64,000 bases of DNA from Cytophagaceae bacterium (lineage in GTDB: Bacteria; Bacteroidota; Bacteroidia; Cytophagales; Spirosomataceae). The notes below the pieces were generated by a model. The model saw only the letters and a list, made by a program, of their open reading frames with translations, was not told where the DNA came from and made no database searches. Where the stretch lies: assembly GCA_005791165.1 (NCBI GenBank), contig SXXW01000011.1:145966-209965 (forward strand), written 5' to 3'. The position numbers and the translations under genes are program-made. Shown here piece after piece: positions 35,098-44,769 of this stretch. Within the stretch, counting starts at the first letter, position 1; every line of letters starts with the position of its first letter.

Positions 35098-36633
35098 TTA
35101 TTTTTGTTTTTGTTTAAAATCAACATCAATGCCACGTTCTTTGGCCGTTGAAATAAATTCACTGATTAATAATTTAATGTCATGATCCATGAAATGCACT
35201 TTTGATGCGTCAATGTAGACCTCCGAACCCGTAGGTATTTTTCTAAATGCTTCTTTTAGCGACAGTTTATGAAGGAAAGTGACATCTTTTTGGAATTTAA
35301 TTAATACCTCATTTCCATTATAGAAGACGGAAAATACAGATTCGTAATTGGTTAGAACTACAAAAATCAAACCAATAAACGTACCAATAAAAATCCCCCA
35401 TAACAAATCTATTCCTACAACCGCAATGATGGTTGCGATGAACGGAATCCATTGTTTCCAACCTTCGGCAAATATTTTTTTGAATTCTTTAGGATGGGCC
35501 AATTTATATCCGGTGTACAGTAAAATACTAGCCAAACAAGATAATGGAATCTTATTTAAATATAGAGGTAGGAATAGAACTGCTACCACTAACAATAAAC
35601 CATGTATGAAGCTTGACATTCGAGTTTTTCCACCGGCATAGACATTTGTTGAAGATCGAACGATCACAGATGTAATGGGTAACCCACCCAATAAGCCACT
35701 CGTTAAATTGCCAACTCCCTGAGCAACCAATTCTCTGTCGGCCGACGAAATTCGCTTTAAAGGATCTAAAGAATCGATGGCCTCCAACGAAAGCAATGTT
35801 TCTAAACTGGCCACAATGGCCAGTGTGATGGCAATGGAATAGATGGCAGGATTAGTCAAAAAATTCCAATCTGGTCTGGCAAGCCCACCAGCTAATTCGC
35901 CAATTGAATTGAATAAAGGCAAATTAACCATGTGCTCTTGTGAATTACCCAAATACATTTCAGGAGAATATGTTTTTAGTAGTTCATTTATTAGAACCCC
36001 AGTCAATACCACACACAAGGAAGCAGGAATTGCCGTTAAAAACGCAATTTTTCGAATAATCCAGGGCCAAGAAAACAAAATGATAAGCCCTGAAAATGCG
36101 ATGATAAATGCTCCCGGTTTTAGGGTATCAAAAGCTGATAGGATTTCAGAAAATGTATTTTGTCCATCAGAACTTTGAGTAAACTCAAACTCTCCTATAA
36201 AATCTAAATCATCCCCAATCGCATGTGGAATTTGCTTTAAGATAATAACAATGCCTATGGCAACCAGCATGCCTCGAATTACGGAAGAAGGGAAAAAGCT
36301 CCCAATCTTGCCCAATTTTAGGACACCTAATGCTACTTGGATAAGGCCTGCTAAAATAACAGCCACTAAGAATCCTTGAAAAGAACCTAGTGTTGTAATG
36401 GCATTAGCTACAATAATGGTAAGCCCAGCTGCTGGTCCACTGACAGATAATTCAGACCCTGAAATAAGGGTAACAATAACACCCCCTATTATTCCAGCAA
36501 TTAAGCCTGACATTAATGGCGCTCCTGAGGCGAGCGCAATTCCAAGACACAAAGGCAATGCGACTAAAAATACTGCAATGCCTGATTTCCAATCACCTGA
36601 AATGATTGCTTTAATATTAGAAGTAATATTCAT
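35098..36633 (-). CDS. SulP-family inorganic anion transporter
   Basis: A 511-residue membrane transporter of the SulP/SLC26 family, with 10-14 hydrophobic segments and a C-terminal STAS domain (about residues 415-511). N-terminal signature: GDWKSGIAVFLVALPLCLGIALASGAP; a second conserved stretch is GLLGGLPITSVIVRSSTNVYAGG. Substrates in the family include sulfate and bicarbonate. Linkage to carbonic anhydrase favours bicarbonate or Na+/HCO3- uptake, by inference only. Two genes for secreted proteins lie directly upstream on the same strand. Confidence 0.9.
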   Translation of the reverse strand: MNITSNIKAIISGDWKSGIAVFLVALPLCLGIALASGAPLMSGLIAGIIGGVIVTLISGSELSVSGPAAGLTIIVANAITTLGSFQGFLVAVILAGLIQVALGVLKLGKIGSFFPSSVIRGMLVAIGIVIILKQIPHAIGDDLDFIGEFEFTQSSDGQNTFSEILSAFDTLKPGAFIIAFSGLIILFSWPWIIRKIAFLTAIPASLCVVLTGVLINELLKTYSPEMYLGNSQEHMVNLPLFNSIGELAGGLARPDWNFLTNPAIYSIAITLAIVASLETLLSLEAIDSLDPLKRISSADRELVAQGVGNLTSGLLGGLPITSVIVRSSTNVYAGGKTRMSSFIHGLLLVVAVLFLPLYLNKIPLSCLASILLYTGYKLAHPKEFKKIFAEGWKQWIPFIATIIAVVGIDLLWGIFIGTFIGLIFVVLTNYESVFSVFYNGNEVLIKFQKDVTFLHKLSLKEAFRKIPTGSEVYIDASKVHFMDHDIKLLISEFISTAKERGIDVDFKQKQK

Positions 36634-36652
36634 ATTGATTAGTTAAATTTTT

Positions 36653-37030
36653 TTAAAAATTAATTTTGTTAATCAATATAAAGTCTGGAGGGGTGAATTG
36701 AGGTTTTAAAAAGGGCTTTGAAAGCCTAGCTTGTGAATGTGTTGAAATTAAATTCTCCAAAAAATGAATTGGAGTAAATGGAATGTCTTTTTTTGAAAAA
36801 AAGCACTTTAAATTAAATTCATCTTCATCATTTACTTCGTCATCTTGTTCCTCTTCAGCGTTATTGGATGAGTTTAAAGGATGCGTGGTTTCATGGGCAT
36901 GAAAACTTTCTTCCGTATGCCACGTGAATTGAGATGTGTTATTTTTTGAAATGGCAGATTGCGCTTCTTGAGAATAAAACATCATTCCAAGAGACCAAAA
37001 CAATACCATAAACAAATAAAATGCTTTCAT
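36653..37030 (-). CDS. Small secreted protein of unknown function
   Basis: A 125-residue protein with an N-terminal signal peptide (MKAFYLFMVLFWSLGMMFYSQEA) and an acidic low-complexity stretch EEEQDDEVNDEDEF near residues 59-72. Several His residues (HTEESFHAHETTHP) precede it and could bind metal. I do not recognise a family. Its ATG overlaps the stop of the MORN-type gene (TAATG), so it is translationally coupled to it, and the SulP gene starts 19 bases downstream. Confidence 0.6.
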   Translation of the reverse strand: MKAFYLFMVLFWSLGMMFYSQEAQSAISKNNTSQFTWHTEESFHAHETTHPLNSSNNAEEEQDDEVNDEDEFNLKCFFSKKDIPFTPIHFLENLISTHSQARLSKPFLKPQFTPPDFILINKINF

Positions 37031-37983
37031 TAATCAAATTTTTGATTATTCTGATAGATAATTTTCCCTTGGGAATCTCGCTCTACCATTAATACAGGTT
37101 CCGATACATCAAATTTATCTTTCCCATATCGCCATTCTTTTTTTAATCTTCCTCCTGTGCCGAATTCGTAATATTCACGCCAACGGCCTATTCTGATTGA
37201 GTCATCAAATTTACCATCTTCTTTTAAATTACCACTCGGATAAAAAGATAAATAATTACCTCTTATTTTTCCATAAAAATTAGGCACCACTTGCTTTATT
37301 TTCTTTTTTGCGTCGTCATGATACGTAATCCTTGAACCAGCTAAAAAGCCACGTTCATAATATACCTTAGTCTCTAACTCATTTTCAGGTCCAAAAGTTT
37401 CCCAGCGACCATCTTTTGTACCCATATAGAAAAACCCTTGTTCAACGATGACATTATTGACTATTTTTTTGAACGGACCATGGCAGATTTGCGCGGTTTT
37501 ATTGTCTTTAATGGATGAGTTTACGATGCGAGACTGATTTGGATCAAACCACCAGATTTCCTGTGCATAAGCGCTAAAGGATTCATCTTCTACAAATTTG
37601 ACCACATTTATTTCCTCTACTGTACTTCGGTTTCCACTGCCATATTGTCCCAAGCGTCGATCCGTCTTAATGTTTGCATATTCATCTTTAACAACAATTT
37701 TTTTCTTAATTTTTCTCGAAGCAATACTCGCTTTTACTCCAATATCTTTGATCCCCATTTCTTCAATAAAGGCCCGGCTTTCTTTTTTCCAATCCGCACT
37801 TTCTTGCTTAACTTTATCAAGGCTACTTTCTAGCCCAGTCGATAGTCTACCTCCTAGAAATCCTTTGGATTTAACCGTGGTATCTATTACTGGTTTTTTG
37901 TTGGAGGTGATTGCATTGTTTTGACCATAGGCCATTGTGCCAAAGAGTCCCAAAAACAAAATATATAAATTATGAATACTCAT
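37030..37983 (-). CDS. Secreted MORN/YwqK-repeat protein
   Basis: A 317-residue exported protein with a signal peptide ending TMAYGQ. After a variable N-terminal half, the second half has repeated YwqK/MORN-like motifs: QGFFYMGTKDGRWETFG, YYERGFLAGSRITYHD, GNYLSFYPSGNLKEDGKF and RIGRWREYYEFG. Repeats of this sort occur in Bacteroidota toxin-antitoxin-annotated 'YwqK antitoxin' proteins, but that label is not functional evidence here. The gene is coupled by overlap to a small secreted protein and is followed by SulP and carbonic anhydrase genes. Confidence 0.75.
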   Translation of the reverse strand: MSIHNLYILFLGLFGTMAYGQNNAITSNKKPVIDTTVKSKGFLGGRLSTGLESSLDKVKQESADWKKESRAFIEEMGIKDIGVKASIASRKIKKKIVVKDEYANIKTDRRLGQYGSGNRSTVEEINVVKFVEDESFSAYAQEIWWFDPNQSRIVNSSIKDNKTAQICHGPFKKIVNNVIVEQGFFYMGTKDGRWETFGPENELETKVYYERGFLAGSRITYHDDAKKKIKQVVPNFYGKIRGNYLSFYPSGNLKEDGKFDDSIRIGRWREYYEFGTGGRLKKEWRYGKDKFDVSEPVLMVERDSQGKIIYQNNQKFD

Positions 37984-38105
37984 GTTTGGATTAACGCACA
38001 GGTCGCTAAAAAATTTCTCAAAATTAGAAATTAAAATGATTAGATGCGTGATAATATGTAATTTGCTTAAATTTTAAAATGTTATTGGATTAAAAATTTA
38101 TTGAA

Positions 38106-39044
38106 TTGGAAAAACAGTCTAAAATATATGTAGCTGGCCATCGAGGAATGGTTGGGTCCGCGATCGTTCGAAAATTAACATCATTAGGGTACACTAATTT
38201 ATTGACCCGGACATCTACTGAATTAGATTTAAGAAATCAACAGCAAGTCGCAGATTTCTTTGACGTTGAAAAGCCGGATTATGTATTTTTAGCCGCGGCG
38301 AAAGTTGGCGGAATCGTGGCAAATAACACCTATAGAGCCGACTTTCTATATGAAAATTTAGCGATTCAAAACAACATTATCCATGGGTCATATCTAAATA
38401 AAGTTAAGAAATTAATGTTCTTAGGGTCTTCTTGTATTTACCCAAAATTAGCACCGCAACCCCTGAAGGAGTCCTATTTATTGAGTGGATATTTAGAGCC
38501 AACGAACGAGCCTTATGCAATCGCTAAAATTGCCGGAATTAAAATGTGCGAGGCCTATCGGGCACAATATGGATGTAATTTTATATCGGTCATGCCGACG
38601 AACTTGTACGGTACAAATGACAATTATGATTTAGTTAATTCACACGTGTTACCTGCGATGATTCGCAAATTTCATGAGGCCAAGGAAAAATCTGCTTCTG
38701 AAATGACTCTCTGGGGAACAGGATCGCCCATGCGAGAATTTTTGCATGCAGATGATCTTGCGGAAGCATGTTTATTTTTAATGGAAAATTACAATGAATC
38801 TGAATTGGTCAATATAGGTACCGGTGAAGACGTAACAATTAAAAATTTAGCAGCTCTTGTGAAACAAATCGTTGGATTTAAGGGTGAAATAATTTGGGAC
38901 ACATCAAAGCCCGATGGTACACCTAGAAAATTGATGGATGTTTCTAAACTTCATGGCCTTGGTTGGCACCATAAAATAGCATTGGAAGACGGCATTAAAT
39001 TAGCCTACCAGGATTTTTTAAAATTGACTGAAACTGGTATATAA
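38106..39044 (+). CDS. fcl: GDP-L-fucose synthase
   Basis: A 312-residue NADPH-dependent epimerase/reductase that makes GDP-L-fucose from GDP-4-keto-6-deoxymannose for surface glycans. Motifs are the nucleotide-binding [10 protein letters not shown] (11-20), the catalytic region GSSCIYP (107-113) and YAIAK with Tyr137 and Lys141. The start is a TTG at 38106, giving [14 protein letters not shown] as in relatives. Its partner GDP-mannose dehydratase is not in the window. The stop TAA overlaps the ATG of the methyltransferase gene. Confidence 0.95.
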   Translation: MEKQSKIYVAGHRGMVGSAIVRKLTSLGYTNLLTRTSTELDLRNQQQVADFFDVEKPDYVFLAAAKVGGIVANNTYRADFLYENLAIQNNIIHGSYLNKVKKLMFLGSSCIYPKLAPQPLKESYLLSGYLEPTNEPYAIAKIAGIKMCEAYRAQYGCNFISVMPTNLYGTNDNYDLVNSHVLPAMIRKFHEAKEKSASEMTLWGTGSPMREFLHADDLAEACLFLMENYNESELVNIGTGEDVTIKNLAALVKQIVGFKGEIIWDTSKPDGTPRKLMDVSKLHGLGWHHKIALEDGIKLAYQDFLKLTETGI

Positions 39045-39781
39045 TGTCTAAGTTGAAATGGTTTAGTACCTGGTTTGACTCTCCTTATTACCATATTTTA
39101 TATGATCAAAGAGATGAAAATGAAGCTTCAGCTTTCATAAAGGCTATTCAGCAAAAGTTAAAAACCCCTAAAAATACCCATGTTTTAGATGCCGCATGTG
39201 GACAAGGAAGACATGCCAAAACATTACATGAACTAGGATTTAAAGTCGACGGATTTGATCTGTCTCCTAAAAACATAGAGGCGGCTAATCTTTATTCTAC
39301 TGAAAATTTATCTTTTTTTGTACATGATATTCGAGACCCGTTGCCTAATGCGGGAGTCTATGAGTGGGTCTGTAATTTCTTTACTAGCTTTGGTTATTTT
39401 GATGTAAAATCCGATAATCAAGCGGCTTTCAATTCATTAAGTGACGCGCTAAAGCCAGGAGGTATTTTTTTAATGGATTTCTTCAATCCTACTTATGTAC
39501 TTAATCATTTAGTTAGCCAAGAGACAGTAATCAAACAAGGCATTTCATTCGAAATAAATCGCTGGGCCGAAAATAGTTTTCTGTATAAGTCGATTGATTT
39601 TATGGATCAACAGGTGACATTTCATTTTGAAGAAAAGGTTGAATTAATTTCCAAACCGGATTTCATGGAGTATGCATTTAATGCAGGCCTCACCTGGACA
39701 GGCTTATTAGGTGATTATCAATTAAATTCATTTGATGATCAAAATTCGCCTCGAATGATTTTCCTTTGGACAAAGAATTAA
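39044..39781 (+). CDS. SAM-dependent methyltransferase
   Basis: A 245-residue class I methyltransferase. The SAM-binding motif is VLDAACGQGRHAKTLHELGFKVDGFDLS (about residues 47-74), followed by a GGIFLMDFFNP-type beta-strand. The substrate is unknown; small molecule and tRNA or protein targets are all possible. It is translationally coupled to fcl (TAATG overlap) and overlaps the quinone oxidoreductase start by one base in the same way, making a tight trio. Confidence 0.85.
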   Translation: MSKLKWFSTWFDSPYYHILYDQRDENEASAFIKAIQQKLKTPKNTHVLDAACGQGRHAKTLHELGFKVDGFDLSPKNIEAANLYSTENLSFFVHDIRDPLPNAGVYEWVCNFFTSFGYFDVKSDNQAAFNSLSDALKPGGIFLMDFFNPTYVLNHLVSQETVIKQGISFEINRWAENSFLYKSIDFMDQQVTFHFEEKVELISKPDFMEYAFNAGLTWTGLLGDYQLNSFDDQNSPRMIFLWTKN

Positions 39782-40776
39782 TGATGGAAACTTTTAAAGG
39801 TTTATGGACGAGTGAAAATGGGGAGGGTACTTTTGTAACTTCCGTTTCAAATATTCCCATGAATGTTTTAAATTCCGAGCAGGTTCTTGTGCAAGTTTTT
39901 TATTCCTCTTTAAATTACAAGGACGCACTTTCTTCTTCTGGGCACCGAGGCATTACACGAAATTTTCCTCATATTCCTGGGATCGATGCAGCAGGAATTG
40001 TGATTAATGACCCAGCGGGCAAGTTTAAACCAGGATGTCAAGTGATCATTACGGGTTTCGATTTGGGAATGAATGCGCATGGAGGATTATCCGAGTACGT
40101 TTCCGTTCCATCCACTTGGATCATCAAATTACCCTCAGGATTAACACTCGAAAAATCGATGCAAATTGGCACCGCCGGTTTGACCGCCGGCATGGCTATG
40201 TTGGCCTTACTACAAAATGGCATGGTCCCCAGTGAAGGTCCTATCGTGGTCAGTGGTGCAACTGGTGGTTTAGGAATGTGCAGTATTTTATTATTAAAGC
40301 ATTTGGGTTTTGAAGTTATTGCCATTACAGGAAAAAAAGATTTACACGGTTTTTTGAAGTTAATCGGCGTGGATGAAATAATCGATCGGCAGGAATTCCT
40401 CGAGGATAAAACGAAAGCACTTTATTCTATGCGATTCTCAGCAGCGATCGATACGGTGGGAGGAGAGACGTTAATTAAAATATTAAAAAGTCTTAAGGCC
40501 GGTGGATGCGTGGCAGCGTGCGGCATGGCATCTAGTGTCGATTTGCATTTACAGATTTATCCATTTATACTGAGAGGAGCCCGATTGTTAGGCATTTATT
40601 CGGCTGATTCTCCCTTGGAGTTGAAACAAAAAGTTTGGAATAAATTTTCTAAAGAATGGAATTTCTCGATGGATAAAATCGTAAAAACGATCCATTTGGA
40701 AGAAGCTCCTCATATCATGCAAGACATGTTAGCAGGCAAAACAAGTGGTCGATACTTGGTCAAAACAATCCGTTAG
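39781..40776 (+). CDS. YhdH/YhfP-family quinone oxidoreductase (acrylyl-CoA reductase-like)
   Basis: A 331-residue zinc-free medium-chain dehydrogenase/reductase. The nucleotide-binding motif is VSGATGGLGMCSILLLKHLGF (GATGGLG at 159-165) and the N-terminal part has SSLNYKDALSSSG and PGIDAAGIV. The family reduces enoyl or acrylyl substrates with NADPH. I chose the ATG at 39781, which overlaps the methyltransferase stop, over the in-frame TTG at 39766. The last 4 bases overlap the end of the opposing protease gene. Confidence 0.9.
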   Translation: MMETFKGLWTSENGEGTFVTSVSNIPMNVLNSEQVLVQVFYSSLNYKDALSSSGHRGITRNFPHIPGIDAAGIVINDPAGKFKPGCQVIITGFDLGMNAHGGLSEYVSVPSTWIIKLPSGLTLEKSMQIGTAGLTAGMAMLALLQNGMVPSEGPIVVSGATGGLGMCSILLLKHLGFEVIAITGKKDLHGFLKLIGVDEIIDRQEFLEDKTKALYSMRFSAAIDTVGGETLIKILKSLKAGGCVAACGMASSVDLHLQIYPFILRGARLLGIYSADSPLELKQKVWNKFSKEWNFSMDKIVKTIHLEEAPHIMQDMLAGKTSGRYLVKTIR

Positions 40777-43700
40777 TTTTTAATAAATTTCATGCTAGGT
40801 TGGTTTACGATTTCGGGTAGTCGAACCAGATAAGTACCCACGGGAATCTTAGAAATGTCAATTTTCAATTGGTTCGCCCCAGGCTCTAAACGAATTTTAT
40901 CTGTGAGGAAAATCCGCCCATTCATATCAATAATTTCAATGGCATACGTACCTGCCTTGGCTTGAGGTAATCCCACATTTAGTAAATCTATGGTGGGATT
41001 AGGAAAAGCAACATACATTGAAAAAGGATTTTCTTTTTCTGTGGCCAATATATTGATTGTCAATAAATCGGATGTCGCGCTACAGCCATTCACATCTTTC
41101 AGGAAAACCGAGTATACCCCACTTTGAACGGGGGTGTAGGTAGATGTGGTGGCGCCAGGAATGACAGCCCCATTTACAAACCATTGAAAGTTTCCGGTAC
41201 CCGTTATTTTCATCGTCCCGTCTACATAGGTAATCGCTGGCGGCAATGGACTTGAAATGGTTAAATTTAATGCGGTCGATGTATTTGTGCATAATCCATT
41301 CGCAGTTGCCCTAACCTGATATGTTCCACTTTTTTTAGCTTCATAGGTGGACGTAATTGCGCCACTTATAGCCGCTCCATTTAGTAGCCATTGGAAACTT
41401 GGGTTGTCGGTAGATTTCGCAGTAATTAAAATGGAAGCACCTACGCAAATGGTTTGGATACCTGTAGGACTAATACTTGCTTCTGGAGTTTTGGCGGTTG
41501 TAATTTTCACGACAGATCTCGGACTTGGACAGCCCAATGACTTGAATTTCATGTCATAAAAATAATAGTATCCTGTGGTGATAGGCGCTCCATTAAACAG
41601 GGCTCCTTTAATTGATAAAATATTAGGTATTATATGAGGATAGCCAAGATTTGTAGGGGTATTTACCGTATCTGTTAACGATTTATTACTTCGAAATATC
41701 GTTGCCCCATTGCTACAAGTTTGCGCAAGTAAATAAGTTCCTGGTTTTGGGAATGATAAATTAAGCTCAACTATTTGGCCTGGATCATTCTTGTCATCGG
41801 TCAATTGGTTGTTTACTTTTGTGAAGTTAGTTTGTGTTCTCGTGGCATTCAAATCTTTTGTTATGGAGGAAACTAATTCACCACTTTCATAGTTTATAAC
41901 ATCAAAAGTTATGGTCCCGGAGGTCCCTACATAGACTCTAGCCGACTGTAGAATAATGGGTACCTTGATATCAAAAATAGGAGCGGGTCCAAAATTTTCA
42001 AAATAAGTGCCGGAGCCAAATTCCTTTTTTGTTACAGGTTTCATGGTTCCAGAAAAGTCATTATAGCCTACGGTATAATTAGCCGAGTAAGGGGCCGTTG
42101 TAGTAGTTCCTGATGCCGCCAATATATTGTTGTTATACCAAAGTGGGTATCCTTGAGAAGCACTTAAATTTAAAGAAGTCGCTCCGGAACATAAAAGACC
42201 TGTCCCAACGGGTGCTTGCGGATTTTCAATGATTTGGCTGCTACTTAATAAATCATTGTTTGTATTTTGATCGACATCTAAATTTGAAATCGCTTTAAAT
42301 GTGTAGGTTTTCCCTGCGATCCAATTAGCAGTTCCGGTTACTGTAATAATTTGCTCTTTACCCGCATCAATCTTTGATATTTTGCCGGTAAGACTACCCT
42401 GTAAGTCATTTTCAAGATAATAATTTAACGTGATGGGGATATTACTTTGTGATTTACTTCCATAGTTTTTCACTCGGACCTGGAGTGATGTAAGACCGTT
42501 TGTGGCGCAATAACTATTCGTTGGATTAGAAATAGACATGATTCCTACGTCATTAGATGCCTGAATGAGTTGAATGACATATTCTTCAGATTCACCGGTT
42601 CCTAAATTGCCACAAACATTCGTAGAAGAATTCCCTAGTTCACTGACCACCCTCATTCTGAAATACTGATTTATACTTAAGTTGGACGGCACTTTAAATT
42701 TTGCCGCATAGCTATCGGTGGTGATTAAGTCACTGGCTAGCATAATCTCATTTGAATCCTCAAAGTCTCCATCCTGGTTCCAATCTATAGCGACTTTTAT
42801 TTTTTTACTGGCAGCACTTGAGAAGGTTAGTATAAGATCGTTAGACCCTCCTAATTCTAACGGAATAGGCGTGGAGGTGAAGTCTTGAGAGGTTGATACG
42901 GTATTCGAATAGGTTCCAACGACCAATGACTTGATGATATTTTGTGGGCTTGTTGGCGTAATCGCGCAATAAGCTTTCCCACCAATTCCTGAAAGAATCA
43001 AAGAGAAATCTTGTGGCTTACTGTTTTGTAAAGTCCCCTTGTGTGAAATCGATACTTCATATGATTTTCCAGGAACTGCTCCTTTAATAATAATTTTTTC
43101 AATGTTGTCACGGATATTATCCCCTGTCTCAGCAATTTTTTCGGGGGCGTCAGGGTCTAAGATGAAGGGTAGAAATCTTCCTGTTCCATCCGTAATTTTA
43201 ATATCTAAGTCATTGACTAATTTAGGTTTACGGTTGTTTAAATTTTCAGCGGTAATGGAGAAGACCGTTGACTCCGGGTCAGTCCAAGAAAGCGTTGCAA
43301 CCAAATCACCTTTCCCGGATGCGATGAATGAACGTTTATCTATGGCTGTGTTGGACAACGTGCCTTCCGAAATCAAGTTTGACGAACTAGTATTTGTAAT
43401 AACTTTTGCCGCTTTTTCCACGTCTAAAAGACCCCAACCCGTCTTATAGTCAGGACCTGCCGCCTCCAAATCCAAAGCTGTGTGTAATACGAGGCCTTTT
43501 AAAGTAGCTGAACGCATGAAAGAATTAGCATTTAGACGATTGTATAACTGTTGAAGCAGAAAAATAGATCCAGACACTTGCGGGGTAGCCATCGAGGTAC
43601 CGCTTAGGTAAGAGTAGCTTGTGGTGGAGGCATTGCTGGTGGATAAAAGATCAGTTCCAATTCCTACAATATCAGGTTTTATTCTGCCATCGTCGGTGGG

Positions 43701-44747
43701 TCCCCAAGCTGAAAAGTTTGCCAATTCAATATCACTACCTTTTTCGGGAATGGTGTACATGGATTCTGCGGCCCCTACGGTTAATATATTTTTAGCAGTT
43801 CCCGTCGTGGAAATAATGTCATATCCGTCATTTTTACTTCTGGCAACGTTGGAGGAATCTTTGGTAGACGTTTTTAGAAAATAGTATTTTCCGGCCTCCG
43901 GACCATTCGAATTACGGCTATTGCCGGCCGACTTGACCATCAAATAATAGGGGGCGTTAAAGGCAATTTTATCTAAATTTTGTGTATTGTTATCATAAAA
44001 GCCAAACTTGTAATCCTCAAAGGTGCTTACTTTGTCCTCTCCCCACCATTGCCACCTACTTTTTCCTGAATCATAAACCCATCCGGATTGATAGCCATAA
44101 GAGTGATTACTTACTAATAAAGGGGGCCCCGTTTTGGGTACAGAGGCATCACTGATTTCCGCATTATCATTATTGTAATCCCATAATTTAAGATCTGCGC
44201 CAAAAGACATCCCTCTCGCATTGGCATTCACTCCAGATGCAATCATGGTTCCTGATACGTGGGTACTATGAATATCAGTAGTACTTAAGTTCTCTTGTAG
44301 TTTGATTCGACCTCCAAATTCTTGGTGAGTAGCCAGAGCATTTCCACCATCCCAAACGGCTAATCGTCCTGACATGGTATCGGATTTTCCACTTAAAGAA
44401 ATTCCTAGGCCTCCTCCAGAATAAAGTTGGTTTGTCTTGGTGGTGGCTGCAGCTTGTGCGTTGGAGTGATTTATGATATAAAGCGGTTCGCCTATTTCAT
44501 TGATTTGTTGGAGGCTTAAAAATCTCCCATTCCCTAAATCCTCCTTTATTTTAAGGCCTCTTTCCCCAGCAATCCGAAGGCTTTTCTTATAATTACTATC
44601 TAGTTTTCGACTGAAATCTTCCGCATTTTTTATACGCTCATTGATTTTCAGGAGCCGATTTTGTGTTCCTTGTGCCGCAATTTCCTGACTAATTAAAAAA
44701 AGCACCAGGAAGGAAAAGAAAAATTTACAAGTATGCAGTATTTTCAA
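40773..44747 (-). CDS. Large subtilisin-type (S8) protease with T9SS sorting domain
   Basis: A 1324-residue secreted serine protease. The signal peptide ends IAAQG. The catalytic triad is visible as Asp133 (AVWDGG), His163 (STHVSG) and Ser385 (LSGTSMATPQVSG), with oxyanion Asn276. Beyond the catalytic domain are a GEVED-type domain (KVAIDWNQDGDFED), CARDB- and adhesin-like modules, and two Ig-like repeats (FQWLLNGAAISGA and FQWFVNGAVIPGA). The last 80 residues form a type A C-terminal sorting domain (FPNPTIDLLNV...GTYLVRL), directing export by the type IX system to the cell surface. A degradative surface role fits. Confidence 0.93.
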   Translation of the reverse strand: MKILHTCKFFFSFLVLFLISQEIAAQGTQNRLLKINERIKNAEDFSRKLDSNYKKSLRIAGERGLKIKEDLGNGRFLSLQQINEIGEPLYIINHSNAQAAATTKTNQLYSGGGLGISLSGKSDTMSGRLAVWDGGNALATHQEFGGRIKLQENLSTTDIHSTHVSGTMIASGVNANARGMSFGADLKLWDYNNDNAEISDASVPKTGPPLLVSNHSYGYQSGWVYDSGKSRWQWWGEDKVSTFEDYKFGFYDNNTQNLDKIAFNAPYYLMVKSAGNSRNSNGPEAGKYYFLKTSTKDSSNVARSKNDGYDIISTTGTAKNILTVGAAESMYTIPEKGSDIELANFSAWGPTDDGRIKPDIVGIGTDLLSTSNASTTSYSYLSGTSMATPQVSGSIFLLQQLYNRLNANSFMRSATLKGLVLHTALDLEAAGPDYKTGWGLLDVEKAAKVITNTSSSNLISEGTLSNTAIDKRSFIASGKGDLVATLSWTDPESTVFSITAENLNNRKPKLVNDLDIKITDGTGRFLPFILDPDAPEKIAETGDNIRDNIEKIIIKGAVPGKSYEVSISHKGTLQNSKPQDFSLILSGIGGKAYCAITPTSPQNIIKSLVVGTYSNTVSTSQDFTSTPIPLELGGSNDLILTFSSAASKKIKVAIDWNQDGDFEDSNEIMLASDLITTDSYAAKFKVPSNLSINQYFRMRVVSELGNSSTNVCGNLGTGESEEYVIQLIQASNDVGIMSISNPTNSYCATNGLTSLQVRVKNYGSKSQSNIPITLNYYLENDLQGSLTGKISKIDAGKEQIITVTGTANWIAGKTYTFKAISNLDVDQNTNNDLLSSSQIIENPQAPVGTGLLCSGATSLNLSASQGYPLWYNNNILAASGTTTTAPYSANYTVGYNDFSGTMKPVTKKEFGSGTYFENFGPAPIFDIKVPIILQSARVYVGTSGTITFDVINYESGELVSSITKDLNATRTQTNFTKVNNQLTDDKNDPGQIVELNLSFPKPGTYLLAQTCSNGATIFRSNKSLTDTVNTPTNLGYPHIIPNILSIKGALFNGAPITTGYYYFYDMKFKSLGCPSPRSVVKITTAKTPEASISPTGIQTICVGASILITAKSTDNPSFQWLLNGAAISGAITSTYEAKKSGTYQVRATANGLCTNTSTALNLTISSPLPPAITYVDGTMKITGTGNFQWFVNGAVIPGATTSTYTPVQSGVYSVFLKDVNGCSATSDLLTINILATEKENPFSMYVAFPNPTIDLLNVGLPQAKAGTYAIEIIDMNGRIFLTDKIRLEPGANQLKIDISKIPVGTYLVRLPEIVNQPSMKFIKN

Positions 44748-44769
44748 GGCTGGTTTTAAAAAAATAAAT

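Noticed and set aside
37030..37983. Toxin-antitoxin function for the YwqK/MORN-like protein
   Set aside because: The label comes from a family name only. The protein has a signal peptide and no toxin partner is adjacent.
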